64,000 nt of DNA from Dichotomocladium elegans (taxonomy: Eukaryota > Mucoromycota > Mucoromycetes > Mucorales > Lichtheimiaceae), in contig JAIXMN010000001.1 in NCBI GenBank assembly GCA_025716815.1, forward strand, positions 1,240,001 through 1,304,000. Direction: 5' to 3'. The notes beneath the pieces were generated by a model. That model worked only from the letters and a program-made list of their open reading frames with translations. It searched no databases and was not told the DNA's origin. A program made the translations under genes and the position numbers. This document shows positions 35,008-48,121 of this stretch, piece by piece (position 1 is the stretch's first letter; each line of letters opens with the position of its first letter).

Positions 35008-37865
35008 GTTTTATGGAATAGGGGGGAGAGAAAGGGGGATTTGTAAGATAAGAGTTTTTTGAAAGGAATGTGGGATGCGGCTAAACATGGCGATTATTTA
35101 TATGAAAACAGAACCGCCAGCGTCCCTTGTGAGTCATTCAGAACGTCTGTCTGAGGAGTCACTTAACCACCCCCCATTTCTTTCGCGCATGCACATGCGG
35201 TTCCTTATTGGTTGGACCGTGAGAACAATTTCTGAAGCCGCTCAAATTTGAGCCCAACACATAGACACTAATACTATTTTTAAGCGAAGCCTCCGCTGCC
35301 CCTAAACCGCTTCTCCTCCCGCGGAATACATCCCCCATCCACATCCCGAAACATTGACCAGATGAAGCTCGAAGCGTTTCTCCGTAATGATCTTTTTTAA
35401 AAAAAGGGGCAGGACTGGGTGATGCAGAATAAAATTTGTAATTAGCTCGAGAAACTTGCCAGAAATATATTAAGATTCTGGATGGATCCGCACACGTAAA
35501 CTAGTTCCATCTTTGTCTGGACCATTGATATCCCGCATTCGCCACTTCGTCGCTCGAGCCGCCCCTGGCGTCTCACCCGCGGAAGTAAGATAAACGCTCG
35601 CTTCTTTTTTTGGGCGGAAGCCTGCTCAAAATACCTTGGATTTGCTACGGTTGGGACTGCAAGAGCATACCAGCTATTGTCCATTGCAAAAAATTCCTGT
35701 CCTTCATATGTATTGTCCCTCTGTTTCGTTGTCCGAGTCCCTTTCGTTGTAGCGCGAGTGGAGATTGAAAAGCACTTCAGAAATTGTGGGGAACTCCCAA
35801 ATCATCGCGCCCTTGCTGCAGGACGCAAGTGGTGAAAAACCAGGTCATAATTTTACCAAATCTGTTTCAGACACCCTCCCAGCTATTGCAACACCGCATA
35901 CTTTAATCGACCCCACTCCTCTCTGCCTGTGTATCGAAGCGTTCGAAACAGCAACATCCGTCTCCCGCGCCATTCTTATTACTAATACTGCTAATTCTCC
36001 CGCCCCCAACATTCGCAACAAGTAATGCATGGACCGTGGTAAAAAAGAATTGAAAAAAGAAACTTCATGGTCTTAGTGTAACTATGGACGATCGTTTGAA
36101 ACCAGACAACATATGGGTCGCTGGTTGAACAAAATGACGCAAGTACATTGCGTCACGTCATTGGGCAACTACGGTATTTCGACACTACACCGCACCATGG
36201 CACCCCGCTTATTTTTTTTTGTTGTCAAGGGGAACAGATAAGTTTTCCCGCGCTCCGCAAACCCGAAGTTCCCCAAAGATGTTTTGCTATTCAAAAGTAT
36301 ATCCACACCGCCATAATGTGTGTCATTCGACATACGCTTATTCCCCTCGTTATCCAAGGAGAATTTTATCTGCTTCACCATACGCGTGGAGGGGTTACTG
36401 TCACAGGAATTGCTCTTGTTGGATATTTGTGTCCCGGATGGTTTTACTCAAATCCTTGTCCAGGGCCCTGGACGACTCATGTCTACGCATCTTTGCATCG
36501 GGACCTAATAAAACGTTTTGTTATATTGCGGGGTAACCAAAACTATGTTTTTCACTTTTTAGAGCGGTTACCCCAAAAGCCGATTTTGTGCGCCGGTCGT
36601 AATTGGTCGGTGCTCGCTCTGGCGCTCTTACCCCACTTGGTAATATCGCTGTTTTATTCATCGGTTAAGTGGGGAAAACCAAAGAAAAAACCGTCAATCC
36701 TTGAAATGTACTAGATGACAGCAATGTGCGCGCGCATTTAAATCCAGCCTGCGTCGCGTAAAGGAATGAGTAACTCCCAAGTTGCTCTCAGGATCATCAG
36801 TTGTAGATGAAGTAACCTAATGGACTGATTCTATTCAGAGCACGTACAACGAAGGTGGCTGGTTCTAGACAAAAAGGCCTCCAACGCACTACCTACAAGC
36901 AGGGACCACTTTGTGGACAAAGGGTTGGGGGAGAGAAAACTAACTAATGGGCAGAGCGGTGTGTGTGGGGGGGGGCGAATTGCAACTTTGTTATGCGTCT
37001 CGAATCGGGTCATTGACATATACGGAATTTTAGAAGGAAAGAGATAACAACGGGACACAGACGTCATACAAACCCATACTGCGTCCACATACCAGACCAG
37101 TATACAAAATGCAAGATCCGTATATTTGATAAGATATGATACTGTCAGTATTTCATTCATGTTCGTATATCAGTAAACTTTTTAACATTCCTAATGATCC
37201 CAAAGATCAAATACACCCGGCCCAAAGTAGCACAGATACAAATGGCCCCTTTGCTGAACATCCAGTTACGTGGACCTGAAGACGAACAGTGCCCCAGCGC
37301 TCGGGCAAACGGATCAGATGCTGTTAAAACTAAAAATAAACAAGTTAATGAGGCAAATCTTTTGGGACGCTTTTGGGCAAGATGTTAGATAAGATGCACA
37401 GCATCAAGGTTTACATTAGATCCGTGAGATGCTCTGCTAGAGCTTAAGTTGTTTTTCACCTCCGCCGACTTATAAGTGAATATCGTACCACGCTCTTTGG
37501 CATTACTTTTGAGAAACAAAGCTTACAAAATTTCCTGAATTGCCTTACACTGAAGTTGACTGTCATATGGTGTGCTCATCCAACCTGCCGATAAAAGTTC
37601 GCATAAACGGCAAATGTTCCCTTTTCAACATAGATGCATTCCACAAACATGTGCCAGGGTGTTTACGCTATCACATGCCAAGAATCATTTGTTGCGGATA
37701 TCTCAAGAAGCGCATCTAGGCTTGTCTGGTCAAGACGTCGCTTTTCTTTCTATCATTTTTTATATATATTTTTTTTTGAATTATGACAACGATACTGCGA
37801 GGATGAAGAAGTGAGTAAATTGCGAGCGTGAGATGATGTGACAGATATAATAATAAAGAAATAAA
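35008..37865. other. Gene-poor region between GDH2 and NSA2
   Basis: 2.9 kb including the GDH2 promoter. Frames at 35765-36025 and 36148-36714 are open but begin with TTG and show no family features. Around 36530-36575 an inverted repeat GGGGTAACC / GGTTACCCC flanks a short spacer. I see no gene or recognised element. Confidence 0.4.
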
Positions 37866-38855
37866 CTACACGAGGAGTACGGCGTTGATGCAGCCATCGT
37901 TTTCTATATGTCATGATAAGTAATTAATCCACTGTACGTCGCATTCTATTATTCCAGCATGCTTACCCGGATTGTTTGTCACCTGGGCGTATTTACCCCA
38001 GACAACCTTACCACCAGTAGTCACCAAACCAAGCTCTGAGACATTGACTTCGATTACTGTACCCTTGGTGATGACACCAAGCTGGGTATATAAAGGAGAC
38101 TGGGGATTCTTCTTAACACCAATGATTGGCAGCTGGAACGTAGCCTTGAGCTCGGGATGTGTAACGTGGGCCTTTTTGTAACGCATAGCCATGGGCCGGA
38201 TGAACCGCTCGTACTTCGGAGGCTTGCGGGTGAAGCCATCGCCAACAAACGTCGCCTTGGTAATCATTCGCTTCCAAGACTTAGATTTGCTCTTGCCGGT
38301 CTTGATCACCTTGAACATCTCATCTTCCGCCATACCACGCACTTGCGGCAATGGGACAGACCATTTACCCGCCTTCTCCTTGCGCTTCTGTTTAACCATG
38401 TTGCTAAGCACCTTAGCTCTGTCCTGACCCTCTCGATCCAAAAGATAAGTGGGAACAGCTCCTTCAGGAACGGCATCAGCCGACTTCTTCTTTGCATTCT
38501 TCTCCTCATGCTGCTTAATAGTCTTCTTCATCTGGATCTTTTCCGCATGACGCTTCTTATTATGCAATTTGGCCTTCAAACCATGAACCTTCTGTGCAAA
38601 TTGCGAGTCCTTGTGTGCTTGACGAGCTTCACGCTTTCGCCTAAGATTTTTTTTTTGAAAGAATTGTTGAGACAGATTGATCAAAGGTAATGTCCGAAGA
38701 GAATCGATCCGTGATCTTACTTGCGCTCCTCGTAATCGAGACGCCGACCATGGCGTTTGATGTGCTCTTCAATATGTTCGTTCTGAGGCTGTTGACCAGA
38801 CAAACAGGAATTAGTATAGGATTTCGGCGATCATGGCAGATGCAGTGCTTACCAT
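37866..38855 (-). CDS. NSA2: Ribosome biogenesis protein NSA2 (pre-60S factor)
   Basis: Nucleolar/nuclear assembly factor needed for 27S pre-rRNA processing. The first coding exon is the ATG alone (38853-38855), followed at once by GTAAGC; the next exon reads [20 protein letters not shown], so the protein begins MPQNEHIE as in NSA2 of other eukaryotes. The long exon (about 38650-37971) has [60 protein letters not shown] and [20 protein letters not shown]. The last intron (about 37970-37907) splits a codon; the final exon gives [12 protein letters not shown] and a stop at 37866-37868, the usual NSA2 end. All conserved blocks are present, with total length near 260 residues. Confidence 0.95.
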
Positions 38856-39525
38856 GGGAGACTATGTACAAGGAGAGATAAAAGACCGAGAAAAGTTAAG
38901 GGGATCGGGGGAAATTGCCTGTGGCATAAATTTGGCCAAGCCACAATTCTAAAAATTTAGGTACGTGCTAATAAATTATCTAGGCTATAGATTTGATGAG
39001 ATGACCTGCCTCTCTGATCGTTCCATATTGTGGTGTTGTCGAGTTCAGAGATATATGTTGGTCTTCTTGTTCAAAAGTTTATGCCGCATATAGTTCTGCA
39101 TAAAACTTTATAAATCCATCTTATTAACGGATGAAATACATTGCTGGGTCATGTCATGTTCAAAGCACGAAGAAATTCATTAGCTAGCGAAAAGTCTAAA
39201 TCATCACCCATGTTCTTTAGACATCTTCGGTTCAACTTTAATAAGTATGCATCCAGATGTACATATGGCTAAAACCACATTGTCTCGTGGGGCTAACCCG
39301 GTGTTCATTATTACAACGAAGCTAAAATAACATCCAGTAGTGGATACAACTTCAGATCAACCTGCTTGTTCTCTTTTCTCGAGTGGAGGTGGCTACAATC
39401 TCAAGCTGCATTGAATGATATTTGGAATCGAGGTGATAATCAACGAGGTAGCTGTCTCTGCCCTAGTCTTCATAAATATGAGCACTGCAGAAGTTCATTT
39501 TCTGCCATGTCATCTTAAAGTCGGT

Positions 39526-39550
39526 GTCATGTCATGTCATGTCATGTCAT
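39526..39550. repeat. (GTCAT)5 tandem repeat
   Basis: Five perfect copies of a 5-bp unit in intergenic DNA. Simple sequence; probably variable between strains. Confidence 0.9.
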
Positions 39551-40331
39551 AGGAGTTCACCCAGGCAAGGTGCTCTCGGATATTTGCGTCACAAATGCAT
39601 GTCTATAGGCTGAAGTCAAGTGCTTTTTAATTGCAAGTGACATACAATAACCATATACTATGGAGAGTCATTTGGTACCTTGACTCTATCAAATCTCGGA
39701 AACAGTCCACAGAAAGATTGCCCTAGGACAATGGATGTATTGTCTTCAATCCATTCAAAAGAACCCATATATTCTTCATTAACAATACGTATATGACTCC
39801 CGGATTGACGTATCTTAAATGTCTTCATGATCTTTTTCATGCGTCAATAACCATTACTGTGCTGAATGCATCTATGTCCCAGACGGCTTGGTGTAGCAAT
39901 GCACTCAATCCTTCTTACACATCGACTTAAAACATTGTCTTGATCAAGTTACACAAGGTAGGGCAAACTGTGCTTGAAGCCCGCTTCTGTCACCCGAATA
40001 CTTGTATCTTTTCCGTTGGTGGTATGCTTAGCACCAAGTTCAGTTTACCGTTGTCAGGTAGGTTATGCAGCTATTTTGCCTGGGGAAGAGGAATTAAAGT
40101 GAGCACATTTTCTCATGAGCAACATACTTGATAGACTCAGAACACCCACGCTCAGTACTAATATGGCATTGTGTATTTTTATAAATAAATATATTACTCG
40201 TTCCAGAATGAATGTCTATAAATAAGAAATACTCTAACGTATTGACAGACCGGAAAGGCTGGCGTGGTAATATGAAATATCCGAAGTAGATGGCATACAA
40301 CTTTACTTTTCGGAAACTAGGATGTATACAA

Positions 40332-40990
40332 AGATCGCGTAAATTATATAAAATTGTCGTATCAACACGTAAAACATTGCGTAAGTCAACAGAAAAGATA
40401 CCCTTCACCCTTGACTTAATCAACCCGGTTCACACCAGGTGTATCCAGGTGTGCACATGACGATAACCATGGCAGAAGGTTGGCGATGCGCCAGCGGCAA
40501 TTTACACCGGATGAGCGCGAGGAAAAGGAAAACCACAACAAAAAAATGAAGCAGTGGGTGGAAGCAATGCCGAAGCAACGCCAAAGCGATGACAGCTACA
40601 GGGATAATCAATGTAAGAAGCAAAAAAAAAAGAAAAACTAGAGGGGATGGCCTTGCCCGGAGGCAGCCAAACCGCAACCCCGCCGGATGATGTGATTCCG
40701 TTTTGACCTTTCATCCATGACTCATCAAGTACGGGTACGATTAGTCAATCTACAAAGGACAGAGATGTTAGATTCGATATAAAGATCTATCGCCGTGCAT
40801 AGGACATTTGCTTTGTAATTACGCGTAAAGATTTCTGGGACTTCAAACGGTGTATTACCACACGTTCATTGATACATCGCCCATTTTACAAGCAGTCCGT
40901 CGTCAACTAAAGTCAATCGCATGGTTACACATGCCATTTTTTGATGCGGTTTAGGTGACATCGATTACAGATCACCACCAAAAGTAATAG
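40332..40990. repeat. Dispersed repeat, copy B (homologous to copy A at about 19195)
   Basis: Shorter copy of the repeat described at 19195-20210, in the same orientation. It opens near AAATTATATAAAATTGTCGT (cf. AACATTATACAAAATTGTCG) and the strong match ends near the GTAATTACGCGTAAAGATTT block at 40840. A weaker shared block (GGTTTAGGTGAC...GATTACAGATCACC) reaches about 40990. Divergence by substitutions and indels shows both copies are old. No coding capacity was recognised. Confidence 0.7.
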
Positions 40991-41237
40991 CATGGTAGGA
41001 TATTGCTTTGGTGTACGGTACTATCATTCTAAAGAATGCCTCATGGGCCACCTCTTCCATCCTTCCCGTAGGTGAACGGGGACGTATCTTCCTTTGACGA
41101 CGCCTCACCGAAACCGATATAATCCACCTGGCCAAGCATTTTTATTGAGGTTCGCTTTTTTGAACCCCTAGAGTTGTGGAAATTTTAATTGATGCGTTCG
41201 CTTTTAAGACAGTTAGTTTTGTGTTTACTCCTTCCCA

Positions 41238-43130
41238 ATGAATCTGGAGTTGCTTGGTACTTCCGTTCATCACGCTATTACGTCCAAAAGACTCTCCTGT
41301 GCTGACATTGTCGCTGATCAGATCCATGGGTGCAAGAATACCCACAAATCATTGAAGAAACTTTGGAAGACGGCTACGTGATGACCTGTCGTTTCAATCG
41401 CCGTGGCACACTACTTGCGGCTGGCTGTCACGATGGTCGTTGCGTCGTATGGGATTTCGACACCAAGGGTATTGCCCGCAGCATGACCGGCCATGTCAAA
41501 CCGATCGTCAGTATCAGGTACATGCTGATGCGGGAATGAGATCACGTAAAAAAGAACTCGGTCGCGCTAATCAAAACGCACACATATCTTTGACCTCCTT
41601 TTTTTTCTACCAGTTGGTCTCGTAATGGTCGCTACTTGTTGGCTGCATCCAAGGACTGGACATGTACGCTCTGGGATCTTTTAATGGCAGAGAAATATGT
41701 TCGTGTGCGATTCTCAACGCCGCTCATGATGGCCCATATGCATCCTAAAAATAAGTACGTATTTTGCGATTGGAACTCTGGTATTTGTTAGTCTGGATGC
41801 TTATGCTCACGTATATTTTATTCTAAAAGTTTTCGATTTATTGCTGCTTTATTTCAGGATCGACCGGCTATTGTGGACGTCACTGACGGGACAACAGTGA
41901 TTACTAAACTTTTAGAAGATCTCGATGATCAATCTGGAAAAAGGTGCGGTTGCGCATGATATGTGGAGGTTTGAAGCTAAATAACACATCCCCCTTGCGT
42001 TCCATAGCTCAACGATATATGGATCTGCGGTCGCTTGGAACAAGACAGGGAACCGGATCTACATCGGAAGTTCGAAAGGATATCTCTATATCGTAGATAG
42101 CGAGACACTAAAGGTAATATGTGGAAAACAGTTTTAGGAGATGGTACGCATGTAACTGTGAGACCGTAGTTTTTAAAGAAAAGAGTACGTTGCAGGTAGT
42201 CTATTCCACTCGAGTCACGAATACCACGATCAAGAATATCCATTGGAATCGGAACGGCAAGTAAGGAAATAGAGAGCAGAGACAACTCTATGTGAGCTTC
42301 AAAGAACGTTACTGAAAGGGGAACGCAACGTGTGATACGTAGGGAGTTATTAATCAATGCAAACGATCGTATTATACGGTATTACCGTCTTGACCAACAT
42401 GACGGCGTCCCTACCTTGGAGACGAAGTATCAGGATCTGGTGAACCGGATCCAATGGAACAGCGCATGTTTTAGTGCAGACGGCGAGTTTGTCGTTGGAG
42501 GATCTGGCCACAAGGCTGAGCACAACATTTACATTTGGGATAAAAAGACAAGCAATTTGCTCAAAATATTGGAAGGTCCAAAGGAACCTTTGGACGATCT
42601 AACAGTAAGATTGACGCACATATTACGCGCCCATCAGAATCTTGACAACAGTGGCATGGCTTAGTGGCACCCTGTCCAGCCAGTAATTGCATCCGTTGGG
42701 AGCTATGGTAACATATATCTGTGGACGACGAAACGTGAGGAGAACTGGAGTGCATTTGCCCCTGATTTCACCGAGCTGGAAGAGAATCTTGAATATGAAG
42801 AAAAGGAAGATGAATTTGACGTCGTATGTAATTATAGGATAAGGATAATTCGCGTATTTTAACAATGAGCCTGATTATTAGGTACCAGCAGAAGAAGTAT
42901 CACGGCGAAAAGAAGACGACGAAGACATCTACGTCGATATTACTACATTTGAAGATGCCCAAGCGTTTATTGATCCAGATAACGGGACAGCCATGGAAGA
43001 TGACGACGAAATATTTTATTTGCCGTCAATAGACAGTGAAAGCGATAGAGAGATTGAAACTCGGACAAGCAAATTTGGGCGACTTTATCAATCTGATGTC
43101 GACATGGATGACAGTGAAAATGATCACTAA
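41238..43130 (+). CDS. SWD1: COMPASS subunit SWD1 / RBBP5 (WD40)
   Basis: WD40 beta-propeller subunit of the Set1/COMPASS histone H3K4 methyltransferase. Exon 1 is 19 nt (41238-41256, MNLELL plus one base), exon 2 starts at 41337 and reads [20 protein letters not shown] then [20 protein letters not shown]. Later exons hold the propeller: [56 protein letters not shown] and [20 protein letters not shown], then [19 protein letters not shown]. The RBBP5-typical [20 protein letters not shown] is followed by an acidic tail ([19 protein letters not shown]) that in RBBP5 contacts ASH2L. Stop TAA at 43128-43130. About nine short introns. SMU1, another WD40 gene, follows 135 bp downstream on the same strand. 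Confidence 0.92.
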
Positions 43131-43265
43131 TTTACCCCGTGCCCAACGTTTGCTCAGCTAAGCTTTGCTGCCATTCAATGTACAGCATAAATAGCCAATT
43201 GCTGGAGAGTTGAAATCAAATTTTGAATCCAGTCTAGAAAATAATCCTTCCTTCCACAGCACGTC

Positions 43266-45328
43266 ATGTCGACCATGGTCGATTCACAAGAGTAATGTCT
43301 GGTTCCACTTGAATAGCTTCCTCCCCCCTTACAGCCAATAAACCGAATGTCTTTCTTTTCATAATTCCAGTGCTCTTCGGCTCATTATTCAGTTTCTTCG
43401 AGAGAACAACCTTACCAAAACACTTTCCGTCGTGCAAAAAGAATCCTCGATAACCTTCAACACAATCGACGATAAAAATGCATTTATTCAAGATATCGTA
43501 CAAGGCCGCTGGGACACTGTCTTGAGAACAATTGAAAAAATGACGATTGAACCTATGCATCTTTTTGATCTGCACGAACAAGTAACACTTTCACGGAAGG
43601 AGAGGTGAAGGGCGAGAAGAGACGTGACTTATACTCACTGGGGCGATCTGCCCTCAGTAGATCGTCGACGAATTGATTGAACTCAAAGAATTCAGCACAG
43701 CACGTATGCTGCTCAGTAAAGTCGAGACATTTAACGCGCTTCGGGAGCATGACCCAGAACGATATGTGCGTCTTGCCGAGATGGCAGACAAGGAGATTTT
43801 TATACGCGCGCCGAACGACAGTCGATCCAAAGAGGAGAAACGGCGATCTATCGCGCAAGGTATATATATGCGTTTGTTATATGCACATCGCACGTGCAAT
43901 GTTCAAATTCTTACAGCCATTCTTTTCTACCTGCTCTCTTTTTGCGGTTTTAACCAATGGCTGGCCACGCAGCCTTGGCAGACCAGTTTACGGTGGTACC
44001 CTCTTCACAACTCCTCGCGTTGCTAGGGCAATCTCTCAGATGGCAGCAGCACCAAGGCGCGCTCCCACCAGACAGTGTGTATGATCTGTACCGTGGTACA
44101 ATACCTATTGAGAAAGCGGAGGAAGATGCTGTTGCGGCACAAATGTACTGTAATATCAAGGTATAGATAGGAATGGGGAAGTGAAAGAAAATGGAATGTA
44201 GTTAAACCGTCATTGTTTAGTTTCCTGGCAAGAAAGCCTATGCAGAGACAGCTGTGTTCTCACCCAATGGTCAATACCTTGCTACCGGAACCGCAGACGG
44301 ATTCATTGAGCTGTGGAATTATTTAACGGGGAAACTCCGAAAAGACCTGAAGTATCAAGCGGAAGATCGGCTCATGGCTATGGACGAGGCAGTACTCTGC
44401 TTGAATTTCAGTCGTGACAGCGAGCTGCTGGTGTCTGGATCAAACGATGGGAAGATTGCGGTAATGCTGCGTGGCATTTAGCGCGCGGGTATATACATAC
44501 CATGTATCTGGGTGCTCGAGAACTCATAAAACCGAGGATATGTATGTATGATAGGTTTGGCGTGTCCAAACAGGTGTATGCCAACGTCGCATTTCGCCTG
44601 CACATAGCCAAGGGGTTACATCTGTCTGTTTCAACAAAGACGGGACCCAAATTCTGAGCGGTAGCTATGATCAGACGGTGAAGATCCATGGCTTAAAATC
44701 AGGCCGGACGCTGAAGGAGTTCAGAGGACATTCCTCCTTCGTCAATTCGGTACTGTTTTCAAACGATGGCACCCGTGTTGTGAGTGGCAGTAGCGACGGC
44801 ACGGTCAAGGTAAACTATTGAGATACTCCTGCAGCGAGCCGTAAAGACTGATATGGTATGCACTCAAAAAAGGTGTGGGACACCAAGACGACAAACTGTC
44901 TCCATACAATCACGCCGCAATCTACCGCTGATCTTGCAAAGGCATCCGCCAATCCTCTGAGTGGTGGAATTGCAAACCATACGGTGCAGGCCATCGTTGG
45001 GCTTCCAAAGAATATGGATCAGGTGGTGGTCTGCACCAAGTCAAACACACTTTATATCATGAATCTACGTGGCCACATTATCAAGACCTTAACGCATCAA
45101 AAGAAAACAGGGTCTGATTTTGTGGCTGCAGGTGTGTCCCCACAATGCGAACTCGTTTACGGTATTGCTGAGGATTCGACTTTATACTGCTTTCAGATTG
45201 GCAGCGGCAAACTCATCAGCAAAAACAAAATCTGTGATCATGAGGCTGTCGGCATTGCAAGTCATCCTCAAGCCAATGTTGTTGTCTCCTACGATGATTC
45301 CGGGCACGTCTACTTTTTAAAAGCATAA
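43266..45328 (+). CDS. SMU1: Spliceosomal WD40 protein SMU1
   Basis: Subunit of the spliceosomal B complex, partner of RED/IK, acting in activation of the spliceosome. Exon 1 (43266-43291, 26 nt) encodes MSTMVDSQ plus two bases; the next exon gives the LisH domain ([20 protein letters not shown]) and CTLH ([17 protein letters not shown]). Then [30 protein letters not shown], and [20 protein letters not shown], the SMU1 linker. The WD40 repeats follow: [60 protein letters not shown], and the final blade ending [20 protein letters not shown]. Length about 510 residues, as in the family. The stop at 45326 lies 75 bp from the convergent CLASRP stop. SMU1 is absent from Saccharomyces cerevisiae. 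Confidence 0.95.
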
Positions 45329-45402
45329 TAAATCACGGACATATACATATATTATCTATACAATCATGAATAGACATTAACGCTTTTTGTATGTGATTTA
45401 AG

Positions 45403-47723
45403 CTAACGCCTTCTGGATCTGGAAGACTCCCTTCTCGACCGTGAAGAGTCGTATTTACGTCGTGATTCAGGCGAAGATCGCCTTCTGGATCGTGACCGTC
45501 TTCGATTTGAACGGTGTTCTGGAGAGCGTGAGCCCGATCTTCTTCGCCGTCTTGACCTCGAATCAGAAGAAGAGCGTCTGCGCTTGCGATATTCGCGGCC
45601 GTGACCACGATGATGGGAAGACACTGACGGCGATCGTGAGCGTTTAGATTTTCTCTTCTCTGGAGATGGTGACCGTGATCCCGCCGACGAAGATGAAGGT
45701 GAATAATATCGTCGCGCGGGCTTTTTAATCGAGTCTGCATTTATTCCCTCAGAGCCCTTTTCATCTTCATGCTCTGATTGTTTATAGGTACCACGAATAC
45801 GTTCAAGTTCAAGTTCTCGCTCTCGCCAGCGCTTCTCACGTTCCTCAGACTTAACTATAACGATCTGTAAGTTCTGCAGCCGGTAGCTGTTCTCTTCAAC
45901 AGAACTACTCACTTTGTTTTTCTAAACCTGCACGCATCTTGAGCTTTAGTTTCTCCATGGGCGTAAGCTTTTTCGGTGGTTCTGGCTGTTGGCTTCGATT
46001 GACTGAGGTAGTGGCACGGGATATGGGAGAAGACTCTGGTGGCGTATTTATCGGCCTGTCCGAATCACGAACTCGTTCTTGTTCAACCGGCATTGTCGAA
46101 CCAAACTCAATCACTACATCAGATTGCTCATGGGCCTCCTCAACCGATGTCTCGCTGTCTGAGGATTCGTACTTTCGCTTGGCTCCATAGGGGTCCCTTT
46201 CGATTCAAAAGAATGTCAATTCGAATATAAACAATAACACATCTTACATACTCAAATGGACTATCTGAACGGTAGCGAGAGCGACGGCGGCGCCTCCTGT
46301 CTTCACGCGAGCGACGTCGACCGCTGCTACCGTTTCCACCGCGATCTTTAGACTTGCTATTGCCGCTACCATCTTTGTTCTATGTTCATACAGTATTATT
46401 TGACAGCCTACACTTCTTTTTGCTGTAGTCTAAGCTCACCTGCTTGTCCTTGAGATCACGCAGCTGATCATCACGATCCTTTTTCGCCATGCGAAGAAGT
46501 CGACCATAATTATGGATGCCGTATTTTTCGGCCATTTCATTCAAAATCTTACGATCCTTATCTGTCAGGTCATCGACGTATTGCAGGATATCGGCCTGTA
46601 AACATGGCAGTCAAGGAGAGATATAAGGCTGAAATAATAAATACATCTCTCCTTCTCGTTAAATTAGAATAATGGTATAAAAAGGATATCTTTCAATAGT
46701 TGCGACTCTTGCTCATTATCGAGGTCCTCGACGTTGGGGCCACCATTCTTCCCGTAATCGTATGCATAAAAGTTCTGTGACTTGTCGGATTTCCTTTAAA
46801 GGTATATGTAAGCATTTTGAATTACACTTCGCGTAAAATGCTATTATCGTCTCCCCAACTTGTCATTATTGTTCAGCATGGCTAGCAGAGCCTTATGGCG
46901 GTCCAAAAGCTTGTTCCACTCGCTTTCGACTTCGGAAAGACGTTCATCCTCATACACTAGATCGGTGTTAGAATATGAGAAAACAAGAACAGAGAAAAGG
47001 ATTGAGTATGGATATATTGCCTTTTAGTCGTTCCATCTCGACCAAGTCGTGGTAGCGCTCAAAGTTCAGCTCATCCAACATGCCATGTTCTTCTTTTGAG
47101 ACAGGAGGCTTTTTGACTGTGGCGTCGGGTACATAATCCAGGAGAGAACGACCATCGAATCTATAGTGTTGGGGAAGGAAGATATGTGGCTTTAGCAATC
47201 GGTCCAATGCACCCAACGTCTCTTTCGATTCGCTTCGTAGTGTTTGACGTGCTAACCACTTGCCGGTCGATCTTTATTTCGGGATCCCCTTGCCAAGGCA
47301 TCCTACCCATATAAATTAGTGGAAAATATAAAATATGTATGTCACCGCTGCGGATGTGGCTTCAGAAACGAACACGCTTACAGATTATCCGTGTTCTCGT
47401 GATAGTAGTATTGTTCAGCGTCAGGATATAGTTTACACGATGAACCAATCACTCGCAAAAGTTGCCGTGGATCACCGAGCTATGTTTAGAGTAAGAGAAC
47501 TGTCGCTAGAAGCATGCGGGATCTAGCGTCGTCGATTCGTTTTTCGAGATAGTTACCCGCGACTCATAGAAAGCGCGCCGTCGCTCGGCGCGCCTCTTAT
47601 GATCAACCATCAGCTCTTTAATCTATATTGAAGGTTGATCCAATGGTCAAATATCTCTGCCTCGCTTCAGCACAGAATCTATTCATCTACCCTCTTCTCG
47701 TTGGCTTTCGCTTCATGCCACAT
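45403..47723 (-). CDS. CLASRP: SR-rich splicing factor of the CLASRP/SWAP family
   Basis: Predicted nuclear SR-like protein related to CLK4-associating SR protein (SWAP N-terminal domain), a modulator of alternative splicing. Exon 1 (start ATG at 47723) reads MWHEAKANEKR, the next exon IKELMVDHKRRAERRRAFYE, the diagnostic N-terminus. Then MPWQGDPEIKIDR, FDGRSLLDYVPDATVKKP, and ELNFERYHDLVEMERLK. The middle has MAEKYGIHNYGRLLRMAKKD followed by an Arg/Ser-rich exon. Near the C-terminus KKLTPMEKLKLKMRAGLEKQ matches the family's second conserved block, then a coiled coil (REKRWRERELELERIRGTYK). The last 120 residues are RS/RR repeats ending SSRSRRR. About nine introns. It is divergent from TSR1 (398 bp between start codons). 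Confidence 0.87.
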
Positions 47724-48121
47724 TTTGTATATGTCTAGGAGAGAAGAAAAGCTTTTGTAGTTGCACGCTTTTGGAAAGACGTAGGGCTTTGAAATCATAT
47801 TGAGATCTTTAAATCTTGCTTGGGTAATAAGTTAGAGAATGTATGTGGGTTCGCGCCCCTCTCTGTCCTTTCTCTGCATATCGAGACATACTAAGAACAT
47901 CCAGAGAACAGCTCGATAGTTACAGACCCAAGGATTATGCATGCTCCTCAACTCTTTATTCATTATCAGTGAACTCACATCGTTACGTTTCTGTCTGACC
48001 TCAAAGCCTCCGTTCTCTCTTTTTGGATATCGGACGTTCAATTTCCGAGGAGAAAAAAAAAAGCTTCACAAACTTTTTTTTACTTGCGATCCGAGCATAA
48101 ACCCACAAGCACAACAGAGCC
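47724..48121. promoter_or_regulatory. Bidirectional promoter region CLASRP / TSR1
   Basis: 398 bp between the start codons of two divergent genes, one for splicing and one for ribosome assembly. It is AT-rich with poly-A and poly-T tracts near 48050-48080, just before the TSR1 ATG. No specific factor sites were identified. Confidence 0.5.

Larger units (their letters stand above)
38856..41237. other. Gene-poor region with repeat copy B
   Basis: 2.4 kb between divergent NSA2 and SWD1. It contains a (GTCAT)5 run, repeat copy B (about 40332-40990), and a minus-strand 60-codon frame at 39658-39840 (FEWIEDNTSIVLGQSFCG) of unknown meaning. Confidence 0.45.

Noticed and set aside
36530..36575. Inverted repeat GGGGTAACC / GGTTACCCC as a terminator or element end
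   Set aside because: It is too short and isolated; no flanking duplication or gene end is associated with it.
36148..36714. 188-codon open frame on the plus strand
   Set aside because: It begins with TTG, has no early ATG in frame, shows no domain or signal peptide, and has no clear splice context.
38157..38690. 177-codon plus-strand frame
   Set aside because: It is antisense to the long NSA2 exon; leucine-rich composition follows from the Lys-rich complement.
43264..43581. 105-codon minus-strand frame
   Set aside because: It overlaps the first SMU1 exons (LisH and CTLH), which are clearly coding on the plus strand.
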